A DNA stretch of 64,000 bases from Streptomyces sp. CB02366. GTDB taxonomy: Bacteria > Actinomycetota > Actinomycetes > Streptomycetales > Streptomycetaceae. The notes beneath the pieces are model-generated. The model was not told the origin of the DNA. It was given only the letters and a program-made list of their open reading frames with translations, and did not search any database. The DNA is taken from positions 310,001 to 374,000 of the forward strand of contig NZ_LIVT01000005.1 in the NCBI RefSeq assembly GCF_001905905.1. The letters run 5' to 3'. Numbering within the stretch: position 1 is the first letter of the stretch; the number at the start of each line of letters is the position of its first letter. Shown one piece after another: positions 18,183 through 26,599 of the stretch. The translations under genes and the position numbers were made by a program.

Positions 18183-19006
18183 GCGAGCCGCGCCGGGCCG
18201 CCGTCCTCGGCTCGCCCATCGACCACTCCCTCTCCCCGGTCCTGCACCGCGCCGCCTACACCGCGCTCGGCCTGGACGACTGGTCCTACGACCGGTTCGA
18301 GATCGACGAGGCGGCGCTGCCCGGGTTCGTCGAGGGGCTGGACCCCTCCTGGGCGGGGCTGTCCCTGACCATGCCGCTCAAGCGGGCGGTCATCCCGCTG
18401 CTGGACGAGGTCAGTGCGACGGCCGCCTCCGTGGAGGCCGTCAACACGGTCGTGTTCACCGACGACGGCCGCCGGGTCGGCGACAACACGGACATCCCCG
18501 GCATGGTCGCCGCCCTGCGGGAACGCGGCGTCGACAAGGTGGAGTCCGCCGCCGTCCTCGGCGCCGGCGCCACCGCCTCCTCCGCCCTCGCCGCGCTCGC
18601 CGTCGTCTGCGCCGGACCGGTCACGGCGTATGTGCGCAGCCCCGAGCGCGCCGCCGAGATGCGGGGCTGGGGCGAGCGGCTGGGGGTCGAGGTCGGGACC
18701 GCCGACTGGAGGGACGCGGCCGACGCCCTCGGCGCGCCGCTGGTCATCGCCACCACCCCGGCCGGCGCCACCGACGTCCTCGCCCGTGCCGTGCCCGGCG
18801 CCCCGGGCATCCTCTTCGACGTGCTCTACGAGCCGTGGCCCACCCCTCTCGCCGCCGCCTGGTCCGCGCGGGGCGGGGCGGTGGTCGGCGGTCTCGACCT
18901 CCTCGTGCACCAGGCCCTGCTCCAGGTCGAGCAGATGACGGGCCGGACGCCGGCCCCGCTGGCCGCCATGCGGCAGGCCGGGGAAGCGGCGCTCGCGGCC
19001 CGCTGA
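18179..19006 (+). CDS. aroE: Shikimate dehydrogenase
   Basis: A 275-residue enzyme that reduces 3-dehydroshikimate to shikimate with NADPH. The substrate-binding N-terminus has LGSPIDHSLSPVLHRAAY and the catalytic Lys in LTMPLKRAV; NTDIPGM provides the catalytic Asp. The nucleotide-binding motif is GAGATASSALAAL. The GTG start at 18179 overlaps the mltG stop by four bases, which indicates coupled translation. It begins the chorismate-pathway block aroE-aroC-aroK/aroB-aroQ. Confidence 0.95.
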   Translation: MSEPRRAAVLGSPIDHSLSPVLHRAAYTALGLDDWSYDRFEIDEAALPGFVEGLDPSWAGLSLTMPLKRAVIPLLDEVSATAASVEAVNTVVFTDDGRRVGDNTDIPGMVAALRERGVDKVESAAVLGAGATASSALAALAVVCAGPVTAYVRSPERAAEMRGWGERLGVEVGTADWRDAADALGAPLVIATTPAGATDVLARAVPGAPGILFDVLYEPWPTPLAAAWSARGGAVVGGLDLLVHQALLQVEQMTGRTPAPLAAMRQAGEAALAAR

Positions 19007-19152
19007 GGGGACCGCCCGCCGCGACCGCCCCGTCCGTCTGCTGGACCGGCGGCCGGACCGCGCCCCCGGTCGTGGGAGGATCGGAGGCGGCGGGCCAGGG
19101 CCGCGCACCCGGTGGCGCCGTTGGATTTCAGGCGCGAGCAAGAGGAGCACCG

Positions 19153-20337
19153 TTGAGCAGGTTGCGCTGGCTGACGGCGGGGGAGTCGCACGGCCCCGCA
19201 CTGGTGGCGACGCTGGAGGGTCTTCCCGCCGGCGTCCCGGTCACCACGGAGATGGTGGCGGAGGCGCTGGCCCGGCGACGGCTCGGTTACGGCCGCGGTG
19301 CGCGGATGAAGTTCGAGCAGGACGAGGTCACCTTCCTCGGCGGCGTACGGCACGGCCTCACCATGGGCTCCCCGGTCGCCGTCATGGTGGGCAACACCGA
19401 GTGGCCCAAGTGGGAGCAGGTCATGTCGGCCGACCCGGTCGACCCCGAGGAGCTGTCCCAGCTCGCTCGCAACGCCCCGCTGACCCGCCCCCGCCCCGGC
19501 CACGCCGACCTCGCGGGAATGCAGAAGTACGGCTTCGACGAGGCCCGGCCGGTCCTGGAGCGCGCCAGCGCCCGGGAGACCGCCGCGCGCGTCGCCCTCG
19601 GGGCCGTCGCCCGCTCCTACCTCAAGGAGACCGCGGGCATCGAGATCGTCAGCCATGTCGTCGAGCTGGCCGCCGCCAAGGCGCCGTACGGCATCGTCCC
19701 GGTCCCCGGCGACGTGGAGAAGCTGGACGCCGACCCGGTCCGCTGCCTGGACGCGGACGCGTCCAAGGCGATGGTGGCCGAGATCGACCAGGCTCACAAG
19801 GACGGCGACACCCTCGGCGGCGTCGTCGAGGTGCTGGCGTACGGCGTGCCGGTCGGGCTCGGCTCGCACGTGCACTGGGACCGGCGGCTGGACGCCCGGC
19901 TCGCCGCCGCGCTCATGGGCATCCAGGCCATCAAGGGCGTCGAGGTCGGCGACGGCTTCGAACTGGCCCGGGTCCCCGGCTCCCAGGCGCACGACGAGAT
20001 CGTCGCCACCGACGAGGGCATCAAGCGCACCTCGGGCCGCTCCGGCGGCACCGAGGGCGGCCTGACCACCGGTGAGCTGCTGCGCGTGCGCGCAGCCATG
20101 AAGCCCATCGCCACCGTGCCGCGCGCGCTCGCCACCGTGGACGTCACCACCGGCGAGGCCACCAAGGCCCACCACCAGCGCTCCGACGTCTGCGCCGTCC
20201 CGGCGGCGGGCATCGTCGCGGAGGCGATGGTCGCCCTGGTCCTGGCCGACGCCGTCGCGGAGAAGTTCGGCGGCGACAGCGTGGCCGAAACCCGTCGCAA
20301 CGTGCAGTCGTACCTCGACCACCTCCAGATCCGATGA
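19153..20337 (+). CDS. aroC: Chorismate synthase
   Basis: A 394-residue FMN-dependent enzyme that converts EPSP to chorismate. The signature GESHGPAL is at the N-terminus, followed by RRLGYGRGARMKFEQDEV, GSPVAVMVGN, the RPGHADLAG motif and SGRSGGTEGG. The start is a TTG at 19153 with AGGAG 7 nt upstream; the frame is open before it, but the family N-terminus MSRLRWLTAGESHG fixes the choice. A 146-bp spacer separates it from aroE, so it may have its own promoter. Its stop overlaps the aroK ATG (ATGA). Confidence 0.96.
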   Translation: MSRLRWLTAGESHGPALVATLEGLPAGVPVTTEMVAEALARRRLGYGRGARMKFEQDEVTFLGGVRHGLTMGSPVAVMVGNTEWPKWEQVMSADPVDPEELSQLARNAPLTRPRPGHADLAGMQKYGFDEARPVLERASARETAARVALGAVARSYLKETAGIEIVSHVVELAAAKAPYGIVPVPGDVEKLDADPVRCLDADASKAMVAEIDQAHKDGDTLGGVVEVLAYGVPVGLGSHVHWDRRLDARLAAALMGIQAIKGVEVGDGFELARVPGSQAHDEIVATDEGIKRTSGRSGGTEGGLTTGELLRVRAAMKPIATVPRALATVDVTTGEATKAHHQRSDVCAVPAAGIVAEAMVALVLADAVAEKFGGDSVAETRRNVQSYLDHLQIR

Positions 20338-21971
20338 GCGGGCCCCTGGTCGTCCTCGTCGGCCCGATGGGCGTCGGCAAGTCCACGGTGGGCGAACTGC
20401 TCGCCGCCCGGCTCGGCGCCACCTACCGGGACACCGACGCAGACGTCGTCGCCGAGGCCGGCAAGCCGATCGCGGAGATCTTCTACGACGAGGGCGAGGA
20501 GCACTTCCGCGCCCTGGAGCGCCGGGCCGTCGCCGCGGCCGTCGCCGGGCACACCGGGGTCCTCTCCCTCGGGGGCGGGGCCGTGCTGGACGGGGCGACC
20601 AGGGAGCTGCTGGCCGGCCGCCCGGTCGTCTACCTCTCCATGGACGTGGACGAGGCCGTGCGGCGCGTCGGTCTGAACACCGCCCGCCCGCTGCTCGCGG
20701 TCAACCCGCGCCGCCAGTGGCGCGAGCTGATGGACGCCCGCCGCCACCTGTACGAAGAGGTCGCCCGTACCGTCGTCGCCACCGACGAGCACACCCCCGA
20801 AGAGGTCGCCCAGGCGATCATCGACGCACTGGAACTGCCGGAGGGCCAAGCCGCCCCCGGCGTGGAGAGCACCGGCATGACGCTGCAGGAACCCACCCGC
20901 ATCCAGGTCGCAGGCTCGGCGGGCTCCGACCCGTACGAGGTCCTGGTCGGCCACCGGCTCCTGGGCGAGCTGCCCCGGCTGATCGGCGACCGCGCCCGGC
21001 GGGTCGCCGTGCTGCACCCCGAGGCGCTGGCGGAGACCGGCGAGGCGGTCCGCCAGGACCTCGCCGGCCAGGGGTACGAGGCCATCGCCATCCAGCTCCC
21101 CAACGCGGAGGAGGCCAAGACCGTCGAGGTCGCCGCCTACTGCTGGAAGGCGCTCGGCCAGACCGGCTTCACCCGCACCGACGTCGTCGTCGGCATCGGC
21201 GGCGGCGCCACCACGGACGTCGCCGGGTTCGTCGCGGCCACCTGGCTGCGCGGGGTCCGCTGGATCGCGATCCCCACCACCGTGCTCGGCATGGTGGACG
21301 CGGCCGTCGGCGGCAAGACCGGCATCAACACCGCCGAGGGCAAGAACCTGGTGGGCGCCTTCCACCCGCCCGCCGGGGTCCTGTGCGACCTCGCCGCGCT
21401 GGAGTCGCTGCCGGTCCACGACTACGTCTCCGGCCTGGCCGAGGTCATCAAGGCGGGCTTCATCGCCGACCCGGTCATCCTCGACCTGATCGAGGCCGAC
21501 CCCGAGGCGGCCCGTACGCCCGCCGGACCGCACACCGCCGAGCTGATCGAGCGGTCCATCCGGGTCAAGGCCGAAGTCGTCTCCGGCGACCTCAAGGAGT
21601 CGGGCCCGCGCGAGATCCTCAACTACGGCCACACCCTGGGCCACGCCATCGAGAAGAACGAGCGCTACAAGTGGCGCCACGGCGCGGCGGTCTCCATCGG
21701 GATGGTCTTCGCCGCCGAGCTGGGGCGGCTCGCCGGACGCCTCGACGACGCCACCGCCGACCGGCACCGCACCGTCCTCGAGTCGGTGGGCCTGCCGCTG
21801 GCCTACCGCGGCGACCAGTGGCCCAAGCTGCTGGAGAACATGAAGGTCGACAAGAAATCGCGCGGCGACCTGCTGCGCTTCATCGTCCTGGACGGCATCG
21901 GCAAGCCCACCGTCCTGGAGGGCCCCGACCCGGCCGTGCTGCTCGCCGCGTACGGGGAGGTCTCCGCGTGA
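20334..21971 (+). CDS. aroK/aroB: Shikimate kinase and 3-dehydroquinate synthase in one frame (AroK-AroB)
   Basis: One uninterrupted 545-codon frame. Residues 1 to about 175 are shikimate kinase: Walker A GPMGVGKST, DTDADV, the GGGAVLDG loop and RPLL. Residues from about 190 on are dehydroquinate synthase: NAD-binding GIGGGATTDVAGFVAATW, AVGGKTGIN, KNLVGAFHPP and the metal ligands around GHTLGHAIE. In S. coelicolor, as I recall, aroK and aroB are separate genes. Here no stop divides them, but Met182 (20877) is an in-frame aroB-like start with GGAG 9 nt upstream, giving a typical 364-residue AroB. It may be a true fusion, two products from one frame, or the effect of a one-base error near the C5 run. 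It overlaps aroC and aroQ by four bases. Confidence 0.92.
   Translation: MSGPLVVLVGPMGVGKSTVGELLAARLGATYRDTDADVVAEAGKPIAEIFYDEGEEHFRALERRAVAAAVAGHTGVLSLGGGAVLDGATRELLAGRPVVYLSMDVDEAVRRVGLNTARPLLAVNPRRQWRELMDARRHLYEEVARTVVATDEHTPEEVAQAIIDALELPEGQAAPGVESTGMTLQEPTRIQVAGSAGSDPYEVLVGHRLLGELPRLIGDRARRVAVLHPEALAETGEAVRQDLAGQGYEAIAIQLPNAEEAKTVEVAAYCWKALGQTGFTRTDVVVGIGGGATTDVAGFVAATWLRGVRWIAIPTTVLGMVDAAVGGKTGINTAEGKNLVGAFHPPAGVLCDLAALESLPVHDYVSGLAEVIKAGFIADPVILDLIEADPEAARTPAGPHTAELIERSIRVKAEVVSGDLKESGPREILNYGHTLGHAIEKNERYKWRHGAAVSIGMVFAAELGRLAGRLDDATADRHRTVLESVGLPLAYRGDQWPKLLENMKVDKKSRGDLLRFIVLDGIGKPTVLEGPDPAVLLAAYGEVSA
20864..20879 (+). promoter_or_regulatory. Internal SD and start codon for a separate AroB
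   Basis: GGAG (20864-20867), a 9-nt spacer, then ATG (20877) in frame with aroB. Initiation here would give an AroB of usual length without the kinase part. Confidence 0.5.
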
Positions 21972-22408
21972 CCCGCAGGGTCCTCGTCCTGAACGGCCCC
22001 AACCTCGGCCGGCTCGGCTCGCGCGAGCCCGACGTCTACGGGGCCACCTCCTACGCCGGACTCGTCGAGACCTGCACGGCTCTCGGCAGGGAGCTCGGCT
22101 TCGACGTCGAGGTGAGGGAGACCAACGACGAGGGCGAGCTGATCCGCTGGCTCCACGAGGCGGCGGACGGCGCGACCCCGGTCGTCCTCAACCCGGGCGC
22201 CTTCACGCACTACTCGTACGGCATGCGGGACGCGGCGGCCCAGCGCACCGCCCCGCTGATCGAGGTGCACATCTCCAACCCGTACACCCGCGAGGAGTTC
22301 CGGCACACCTCCGTGGTCGCCGCGGTGGCCACGGGTACGGTCGCCGGGTTCGGCGTCGGCTCCTACCGGCTCGCCCTGCGGGCCCTGGCCGACGAACTGA
22401 CGGACTGA
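21968..22408 (+). CDS. aroQ: 3-Dehydroquinate dehydratase, type II
   Basis: A 146-residue type II dehydroquinase that removes water from 3-dehydroquinate. The family signature LVLNGPNLGRLGSREPDVYG is complete with the catalytic Tyr, followed by ETNDEGELIRWLHEA, LNPGAFTHYSYGMRDA and EVHISNPYTREEFRHTS with the catalytic His. GTG at 21968 overlaps the aroB stop by four bases. It closes the aro block; a hairpin follows 13 nt after its stop. Confidence 0.96.
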   Translation: MTRRVLVLNGPNLGRLGSREPDVYGATSYAGLVETCTALGRELGFDVEVRETNDEGELIRWLHEAADGATPVVLNPGAFTHYSYGMRDAAAQRTAPLIEVHISNPYTREEFRHTSVVAAVATGTVAGFGVGSYRLALRALADELTD

Positions 22409-22420
22409 CACCGGGGCGGC

Positions 22421-22449
22421 GCCCGTCGGCCTTTTCGCGGCCGGCGGGC
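22421..22449 (+). terminator. Hairpin at the end of the aro operon
   Basis: An 11-bp stem (22421-22431 with 22439-22449) with one G-U pair and the loop TTTTCGC, starting 13 nt after the aroQ stop. Confidence 0.6.
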
Positions 22450-22549
22450 ACGTCGCGGCCCCCCGGGCCGTTCACCCCGGGAGGGCCCGGGAAGGTACGG
22501 TAGCCCTCCCATCAGCGTCAGTCGCGGTTACGAGACGGAGTGGCACCGG

Positions 22550-23452
22550 ATGCAGCACGCAGTGGGGGCCCCGCTGCCACCACCCCACGGACCCGGCATC
22601 GGGCACGTCGGACGGCCGTACCAGGCCCAGCACCCCGGCCACCCCGGGCCGCCCCCGATACCCCCGCCGCCGCACCCGGCCCCCGGCCAGGCCCCGCCTC
22701 CGCACGGCCAGGCCCCGCCTCCCGGCCACGTTCAGCAGCCGCCCCCCGCGCACGGCCGGCCCCCCGGCGCCGGCTGGAGCGGCACCGGCCCCACGCCTCC
22801 CGCCAGGGAGGCCGCAGGCCCCACCGGACACGTCCAGCTGCCTCCGGGCGGACCCGTTCCGCTGCCCGCGCCGCCCGCCGAGGCCGGCACCGGGGGCGCG
22901 ACGCTCGCCGTCCTGCTCATCGGCCCGGCCGGGGCGGGCAAGACCACCGTCGCCAAGCTCTGGGCGGCCCGCCGCCGGGTGCCCACGGCCCACGTCTCCC
23001 TCGACGACGTGCGCGAGTGGGTCCGCTCCGGCTTCGCCGACCCGCAGGCCGGCTGGAACGACCACTCCGAGGCGCAGTACCGGCTGGCCCGCCGCACCTG
23101 CGGCTTCGCCGCCCGCAACTTCCTCGCCAACGGCATCTCCTGCATCCTCGACGACGCCGTCTTCCCCGACCGCCCGGTCGTCGGCCTCGGCGGCTGGAAG
23201 CGCCATGTGGGCCCCGGCCTGCTGCCCGTGGTCCTGCTGCCCGGCCTGGAGATCGTCCTGGAACGCAACGCGGCGCGCAGCGGCAACCGCCGGCTCTCCG
23301 ACGAGGAGGTCGCCCGCATCCACGGCAGGATGGCCGGCTGGTACGGCTCCGGCCTCCCGATCATCGACAACTCCACCTACGACGTCGAGACCACCGCCCG
23401 CGTCCTGGACGACGTGCTGGCCCGTTCCATCGCGAGCCCGCCCGCCTGGTAG
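22550..23452 (+). CDS. P-loop ATPase/kinase-like protein with a proline-rich N-terminus
   Basis: A 300-residue protein. Residues 1 to about 115 are low-complexity and Pro/Gly/His-rich, with repeats of APPPHGQAPPPGH type. The rest is a P-loop NTPase: Walker A GPAGAGKTT, then a zeta-toxin/chloramphenicol-phosphotransferase-like layout with SLDDVREWVRSGF and ILDDAVFPDRP, and NRRLSDEEVARIHGRM near the end. Such proteins are small-molecule or nucleotide kinases; the substrate is not predictable. It is conserved next to the aro genes in Streptomyces. It starts with ATG; a 95-bp spacer separates it from the downstream peptidase gene. Confidence 0.85.
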   Translation: MQHAVGAPLPPPHGPGIGHVGRPYQAQHPGHPGPPPIPPPPHPAPGQAPPPHGQAPPPGHVQQPPPAHGRPPGAGWSGTGPTPPAREAAGPTGHVQLPPGGPVPLPAPPAEAGTGGATLAVLLIGPAGAGKTTVAKLWAARRRVPTAHVSLDDVREWVRSGFADPQAGWNDHSEAQYRLARRTCGFAARNFLANGISCILDDAVFPDRPVVGLGGWKRHVGPGLLPVVLLPGLEIVLERNAARSGNRRLSDEEVARIHGRMAGWYGSGLPIIDNSTYDVETTARVLDDVLARSIASPPAW

Positions 23453-23547
23453 CCGCCCGGGCCCGCCGGTCCCGGCCCGCCGCCCGCGGTGCCCCGGTCG
23501 GATGCGCCCGCCGGGCGGCCCGCCGCCCCCGCTCGTACGCTCGGACC

Positions 23548-24654
23548 ATGTCTGAGGTGCACGCCGTCCGACGCGGGCTGCTCCGGGACCGGTGCGCCGC
23601 CGCGGGCTCCGCGGCCGCCCTGGTCTCCCGCCCCGCCAACGTCCGCTACCTGGCGGGCGGAGCGCCCCCCGGCGCCGTGCTGCTGCTCGGCGCCGGGGAG
23701 GACGTTCTGCTCTGCCCCCGCGCCCCGGCCGGGGAGTCAGCCCACGGGCGGCCCGACGAAGCGCTCAGGGTCGATCTGCTGCCCCCGCCGGACGGCGACC
23801 CGGTGGTCGCCGCGGCGGGCCTCGCCGCCGCCTCGGGGGTGGAGTCGCTCGCCGTCGAGGAGCACGACCTGACCGTGGCCCGGCACCGCGCCATGGAGCG
23901 GGCCGCTCCGCGCCTGAGACTGGCCGATCTGGGCTTCACCGTGGAGCAGCAGCGGATCGTGAAGGACGAGGAGGAGATCGGCTGCCTCCGGATCGCCGCC
24001 GAGATCACCGACCAGGCCCTCGGCGAACTCCTCGAATCGATCCTGGTCGGCCGCACCGAGCGGCACCTCGCCCTCGAACTGGAACGCCGCCTGGTCGACC
24101 ACGGCGCGGACGGACCCGCCTTCGCCACCTGCGTGGGCACCGGCCCCAACTCCGGCCAGGGGCGCCACCGGCCCTCGGACCGCAGGGTGGAGGAGGGGGA
24201 TTTCCTCTCCGTCCGGCTCGGCGCGAGCTACCGCGGCTACCGCTGCGAGATCGGCCGGACCTTCGTCATCGGCACCGCCCCCGCCGAGTGGCAGATCGAG
24301 CTGTACGACCTTGTTTTCGCCGCTCAACGGGCCGGCCGGGAGGCGCTGGCGCCGGGCGCCGCCTACCGGGAGGTGGACCGCGCGGCCCGCCAGCCGTTGG
24401 AGACGGCGGGGTACGCGGAGAGCCTCCAGCCGAGGACCGGGCACGGGGTGGGGCTCGAAATCGAGGAGGACCCGCAACTGGCACCGGCAGCCATGGGTAA
24501 ACTGGACGCTTGTGTGCCGGTCACCGTCGGACCGGGGGTCCACCTCCCGGGCCGGGGCGGTGTCCGGATCGATGACACGCTCGTCGTGCGCCCCGAGGCG
24601 GACGGCGGACCCGAGCTACTCACCATGACGACCAAGGAGCTGCTCGCGCTCTAG
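23548..24654 (+). CDS. M24 family aminopeptidase (Xaa-Pro peptidase-like)
   Basis: A 368-residue pita-bread-fold protein. The N-terminal creatinase-like domain spans about residues 10-125 and the M24 catalytic domain the rest. FLSVRLGASYRGYRCEIGRTF and GHGVGLEIEEDP lie at metal-ligand positions, but the first ligand segment (VRLGASYRGY) lacks the usual Asp of the DxG motif and the end (GGVRIDDTL) lacks the usual Glu before Asp. It is therefore a divergent, possibly metal-poor member. The start ATG at 23548 gives SEVHAVRRGLLRD. It is followed at 50 bp by efp, the same neighbourhood in which many actinobacteria keep pepQ next to efp. Confidence 0.85.
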   Translation: MSEVHAVRRGLLRDRCAAAGSAAALVSRPANVRYLAGGAPPGAVLLLGAGEDVLLCPRAPAGESAHGRPDEALRVDLLPPPDGDPVVAAAGLAAASGVESLAVEEHDLTVARHRAMERAAPRLRLADLGFTVEQQRIVKDEEEIGCLRIAAEITDQALGELLESILVGRTERHLALELERRLVDHGADGPAFATCVGTGPNSGQGRHRPSDRRVEEGDFLSVRLGASYRGYRCEIGRTFVIGTAPAEWQIELYDLVFAAQRAGREALAPGAAYREVDRAARQPLETAGYAESLQPRTGHGVGLEIEEDPQLAPAAMGKLDACVPVTVGPGVHLPGRGGVRIDDTLVVRPEADGGPELLTMTTKELLAL

Positions 24655-24704
24655 CGCGGATCCTCGGTCGTTCCACCAGCTTCAGCCCAGGAGATTCCGC
24701 AACC

Positions 24705-25271
24705 GTGGCTTCCACGAACGACCTCAAGAACGGCATGGTGCTCAAGCTCGACGGAGGCCAGCTCTGGTCCGTCGTCGAGTTCCAGCACGTCAAGCCCGGC
24801 AAGGGCCCTGCCTTCGTGCGCACCAAGCTCAAGAACGTGCTCTCCGGGAAGGTCGTCGACAAGACGTTCAACGCCGGCGTGAAGGTCGAGACGGCCACCA
24901 TCGACCGGCGGGACATGCAGTTCTCGTACATGGACGGCGAGTACTTCGTCTTCATGGACATGGACACGTACGACCAGCTCATGGTCGACCGCAAGGCCGT
25001 CGGCGACGCCGCCAACTTCCTGATCGAGGGCTTCACCGCCTCCGTCGCGCAGCACGAGGGCGAGGTGCTCTACGTCGAGCTGCCCGCGGCCGTCGAGCTG
25101 ACGATCCAGCACACCGACCCCGGCGTGCAGGGCGACCGCTCCACCGGCGGCACCAAGCCCGCCACCCTGGAGACCGGTTACGAGATCGGCGTGCCGCTCT
25201 TCATCAGCACCGGCGAGAAGATCAAGGTCGACACCCGCACGGGCGACTACCTCGGCCGGGTGAACAGCTAA
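24705..25271 (+). CDS. efp: Elongation factor P
   Basis: A 188-residue, three-domain translation factor that relieves ribosome stalling at polyproline. The conserved loop at about residues 30-36 is KPGKGPAF, with Lys at the tip, and the C-terminal OB motif VPLFISTGEKIKVDTRTGDYLGRV is intact. It starts with GTG. The nusB GTG begins 2 nt after its stop, so the two are co-translated. Confidence 0.97.
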   Translation: MASTNDLKNGMVLKLDGGQLWSVVEFQHVKPGKGPAFVRTKLKNVLSGKVVDKTFNAGVKVETATIDRRDMQFSYMDGEYFVFMDMDTYDQLMVDRKAVGDAANFLIEGFTASVAQHEGEVLYVELPAAVELTIQHTDPGVQGDRSTGGTKPATLETGYEIGVPLFISTGEKIKVDTRTGDYLGRVNS

Positions 25272-25273
25272 CC

Positions 25274-25705
25274 GTGGCCGCCCGGAACAAGGCCCGCAAG
25301 CGCGCCTTCCAGATCCTCTTCGAGGCCGACCAGCGCGGTGAGTCCGTGCAGACCGTGCTCGCGGACTGGGTTCGGCTCTCGCGGACCGACGACCGTCAGC
25401 CGCCGGTCGGTGAATTCACGATGGAGCTGGTCGAGGGGTACGCGCAGTACGCGGACCGGATCGACGACCTCATCGTCACCTACGCCGTGGACTGGGAGAT
25501 CGACCGCATGCCGGTCGTCGACCGGAACATCCTGCGGCTCGGCGCGTACGAGCTGATCTGGCTGGACGAGACCCCGGACGCCGTGGTGATCGACGAGGCC
25601 GTCCAGCTCGCCAAGGAGTTCTCCACCGACGACTCCCCGTCCTTCGTGAACGGCCTGCTGGCCCGTTTCAAGGACCTCAAGCCGAACCTCCGCCGGGCCC
25701 CCTAG
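25274..25705 (+). CDS. nusB: Transcription antitermination factor NusB
   Basis: A 143-residue all-helical RNA-binding protein that works with NusE/S10 in rRNA antitermination. Recognisable parts are the N-terminal Arg-rich ARNKARKRAFQILFEADQRG, WEIDRMPVVDRNILRLGAYELIW, and VVIDEAVQLAKEFSTDDSPSFVNGLLA. It begins with GTG directly behind efp and ends the block at a strong hairpin. Confidence 0.96.
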   Translation: MAARNKARKRAFQILFEADQRGESVQTVLADWVRLSRTDDRQPPVGEFTMELVEGYAQYADRIDDLIVTYAVDWEIDRMPVVDRNILRLGAYELIWLDETPDAVVIDEAVQLAKEFSTDDSPSFVNGLLARFKDLKPNLRRAP

Positions 25706-25731
25706 GGGGCGACGGTTCGGTCGCGCACGCA

Positions 25732-25766
25732 CCGAAGGGCCCGCGGTCGATCCGCGGGCCCTTCGG
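25732..25766 (+). terminator. nusB terminator
   Basis: A perfect 15-bp stem (25732-25746 with 25752-25766) with a 5-nt loop, 26 nt after the nusB stop. Confidence 0.85.
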
Positions 25767-25804
25767 GCTGTGCGGCCGAACCGGGGGCGGGCGGGTACGA
25801 GAAC

Positions 25805-25842
25805 GCCGGACGGGCGGGGCCCGAAGGCCCCGCCCGTCCGGC
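25805..25842 (-). terminator. bldD terminator
   Basis: A perfect 17-bp stem (25805-25821 with 25826-25842) closed by a CGAA tetraloop, 35 nt downstream of the bldD stop on the minus strand. With the nusB hairpin it insulates the two convergent genes. Confidence 0.85.
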
Positions 25843-25876
25843 GGCACGTTTCTGCGACGGGGCTCCCCCCGCCCGC

Positions 25877-26377
25877 TCAGCTCTCGTCGTGGGAGACCGC
25901 GCGGCGCGCGTCCGCGTCCAGCACGCCCCAGCTGATGAGCTGCTCCGTCAGCACGGACGGCGACTGGTCGTAGATCACGGCGAGGGTGCGCAGGTCGTCC
26001 TGGCGGATCGAGAGCACCTTGCCGTTGTAGTCACCGCGCTGGCTCTGGATGGTCGCCGCGTAGCGCTGCAGCGGACCGGCCTTCTCCGGCGGGACGTGGG
26101 CGAGGCGCTCCAGGTCCAGGACGAGCTTCGGCGGCGGCTCGGCGGCTCCGCCCGGCGTCGTGCCGGGCAGCAGCTCCTGCACCGGAACCCCGTAGAAATC
26201 CGCCAGCTCGGCGAGGCGCTGCACGGTCACGGCACGGTCGCCGCGCTCGTACGAGCCGACCACGACGGCCTTCCAGCGACCCTGGGACTTCTCCTCCACG
26301 CCGTGGAGGGAGAGGCCCTGCTGGGTGCGGATGGCACGGAGTTTGGCCCCGAGCTGTTTTGCGTATTCGCTGGACAT
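25877..26377 (-). CDS. bldD: Developmental master regulator BldD
   Basis: A 166-residue repressor that holds back sporulation genes during vegetative growth. The N-terminal XRE-type helix-turn-helix covers about residues 5-70 (KLRAIRTQQGLSLHGVEEKS, VGSYERGDR). The C-terminal domain has the complete cyclic-di-GMP signature, RGD at 114-116, eight residues, then RQDD at 125-128. In S. coelicolor tetrameric c-di-GMP bridges two BldD subunits through this motif, and nothing here suggests a change. The gene is leftward and single; two BldD-box matches lie in its own upstream region, in line with known autorepression. Confidence 0.97.
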   Translation of the reverse strand: MSSEYAKQLGAKLRAIRTQQGLSLHGVEEKSQGRWKAVVVGSYERGDRAVTVQRLAELADFYGVPVQELLPGTTPGGAAEPPPKLVLDLERLAHVPPEKAGPLQRYAATIQSQRGDYNGKVLSIRQDDLRTLAVIYDQSPSVLTEQLISWGVLDADARRAVSHDES

Positions 26378-26425
26378 ATGGCTCCCCGGACGCTGGAACA
26401 GTGTGCGGCTCCGCCGCGTGGCTGG

Positions 26426-26453
26426 TAACTCACTGTGAGGTTACGCAGCGTTA
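26426..26453. promoter_or_regulatory. bldD: Two BldD boxes upstream of bldD
   Basis: Bases 26441-26453 read TTACGCAGCGTTA, a full match to the BldD consensus tnACnC(A/T)GnGTnA. Bases 26426-26438 (TAACTCACTGTGA) match with one mismatch. They lie about 50-76 bp upstream of the bldD ATG, so BldD should bind its own promoter. Confidence 0.75.
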
Positions 26454-26564
26454 CTTGGATGCGTCAAGCCGAATGGTCCGGACCGGCGGCCTCCCGGGGG
26501 CGGTGTCAGGGCCGGGTGCAAGCCCTGGTAGCGTGGATGACGCAATTTCGACGTCCTTTAACGA

Positions 26565-26582
26565 TCCGTCCCGTGAGGCGGA
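26565..26582 (+). promoter_or_regulatory. pyrR: PyrR-binding RNA hairpin beside the pyrR SD
   Basis: A 6-bp stem (26565-26570 with 26577-26582, one G-U pair) closes the hexaloop CCGTGA, which fits the PyrR-loop pattern CNGNGA. The SD AAGGAGG (26584-26590) begins 1 nt after the stem. This is the arrangement known for PyrR translational repression in mycobacteria; no attenuator terminator is visible here. Confidence 0.7.
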
Positions 26583-26599
26583 GAAGGAGGTCCGTTCCC

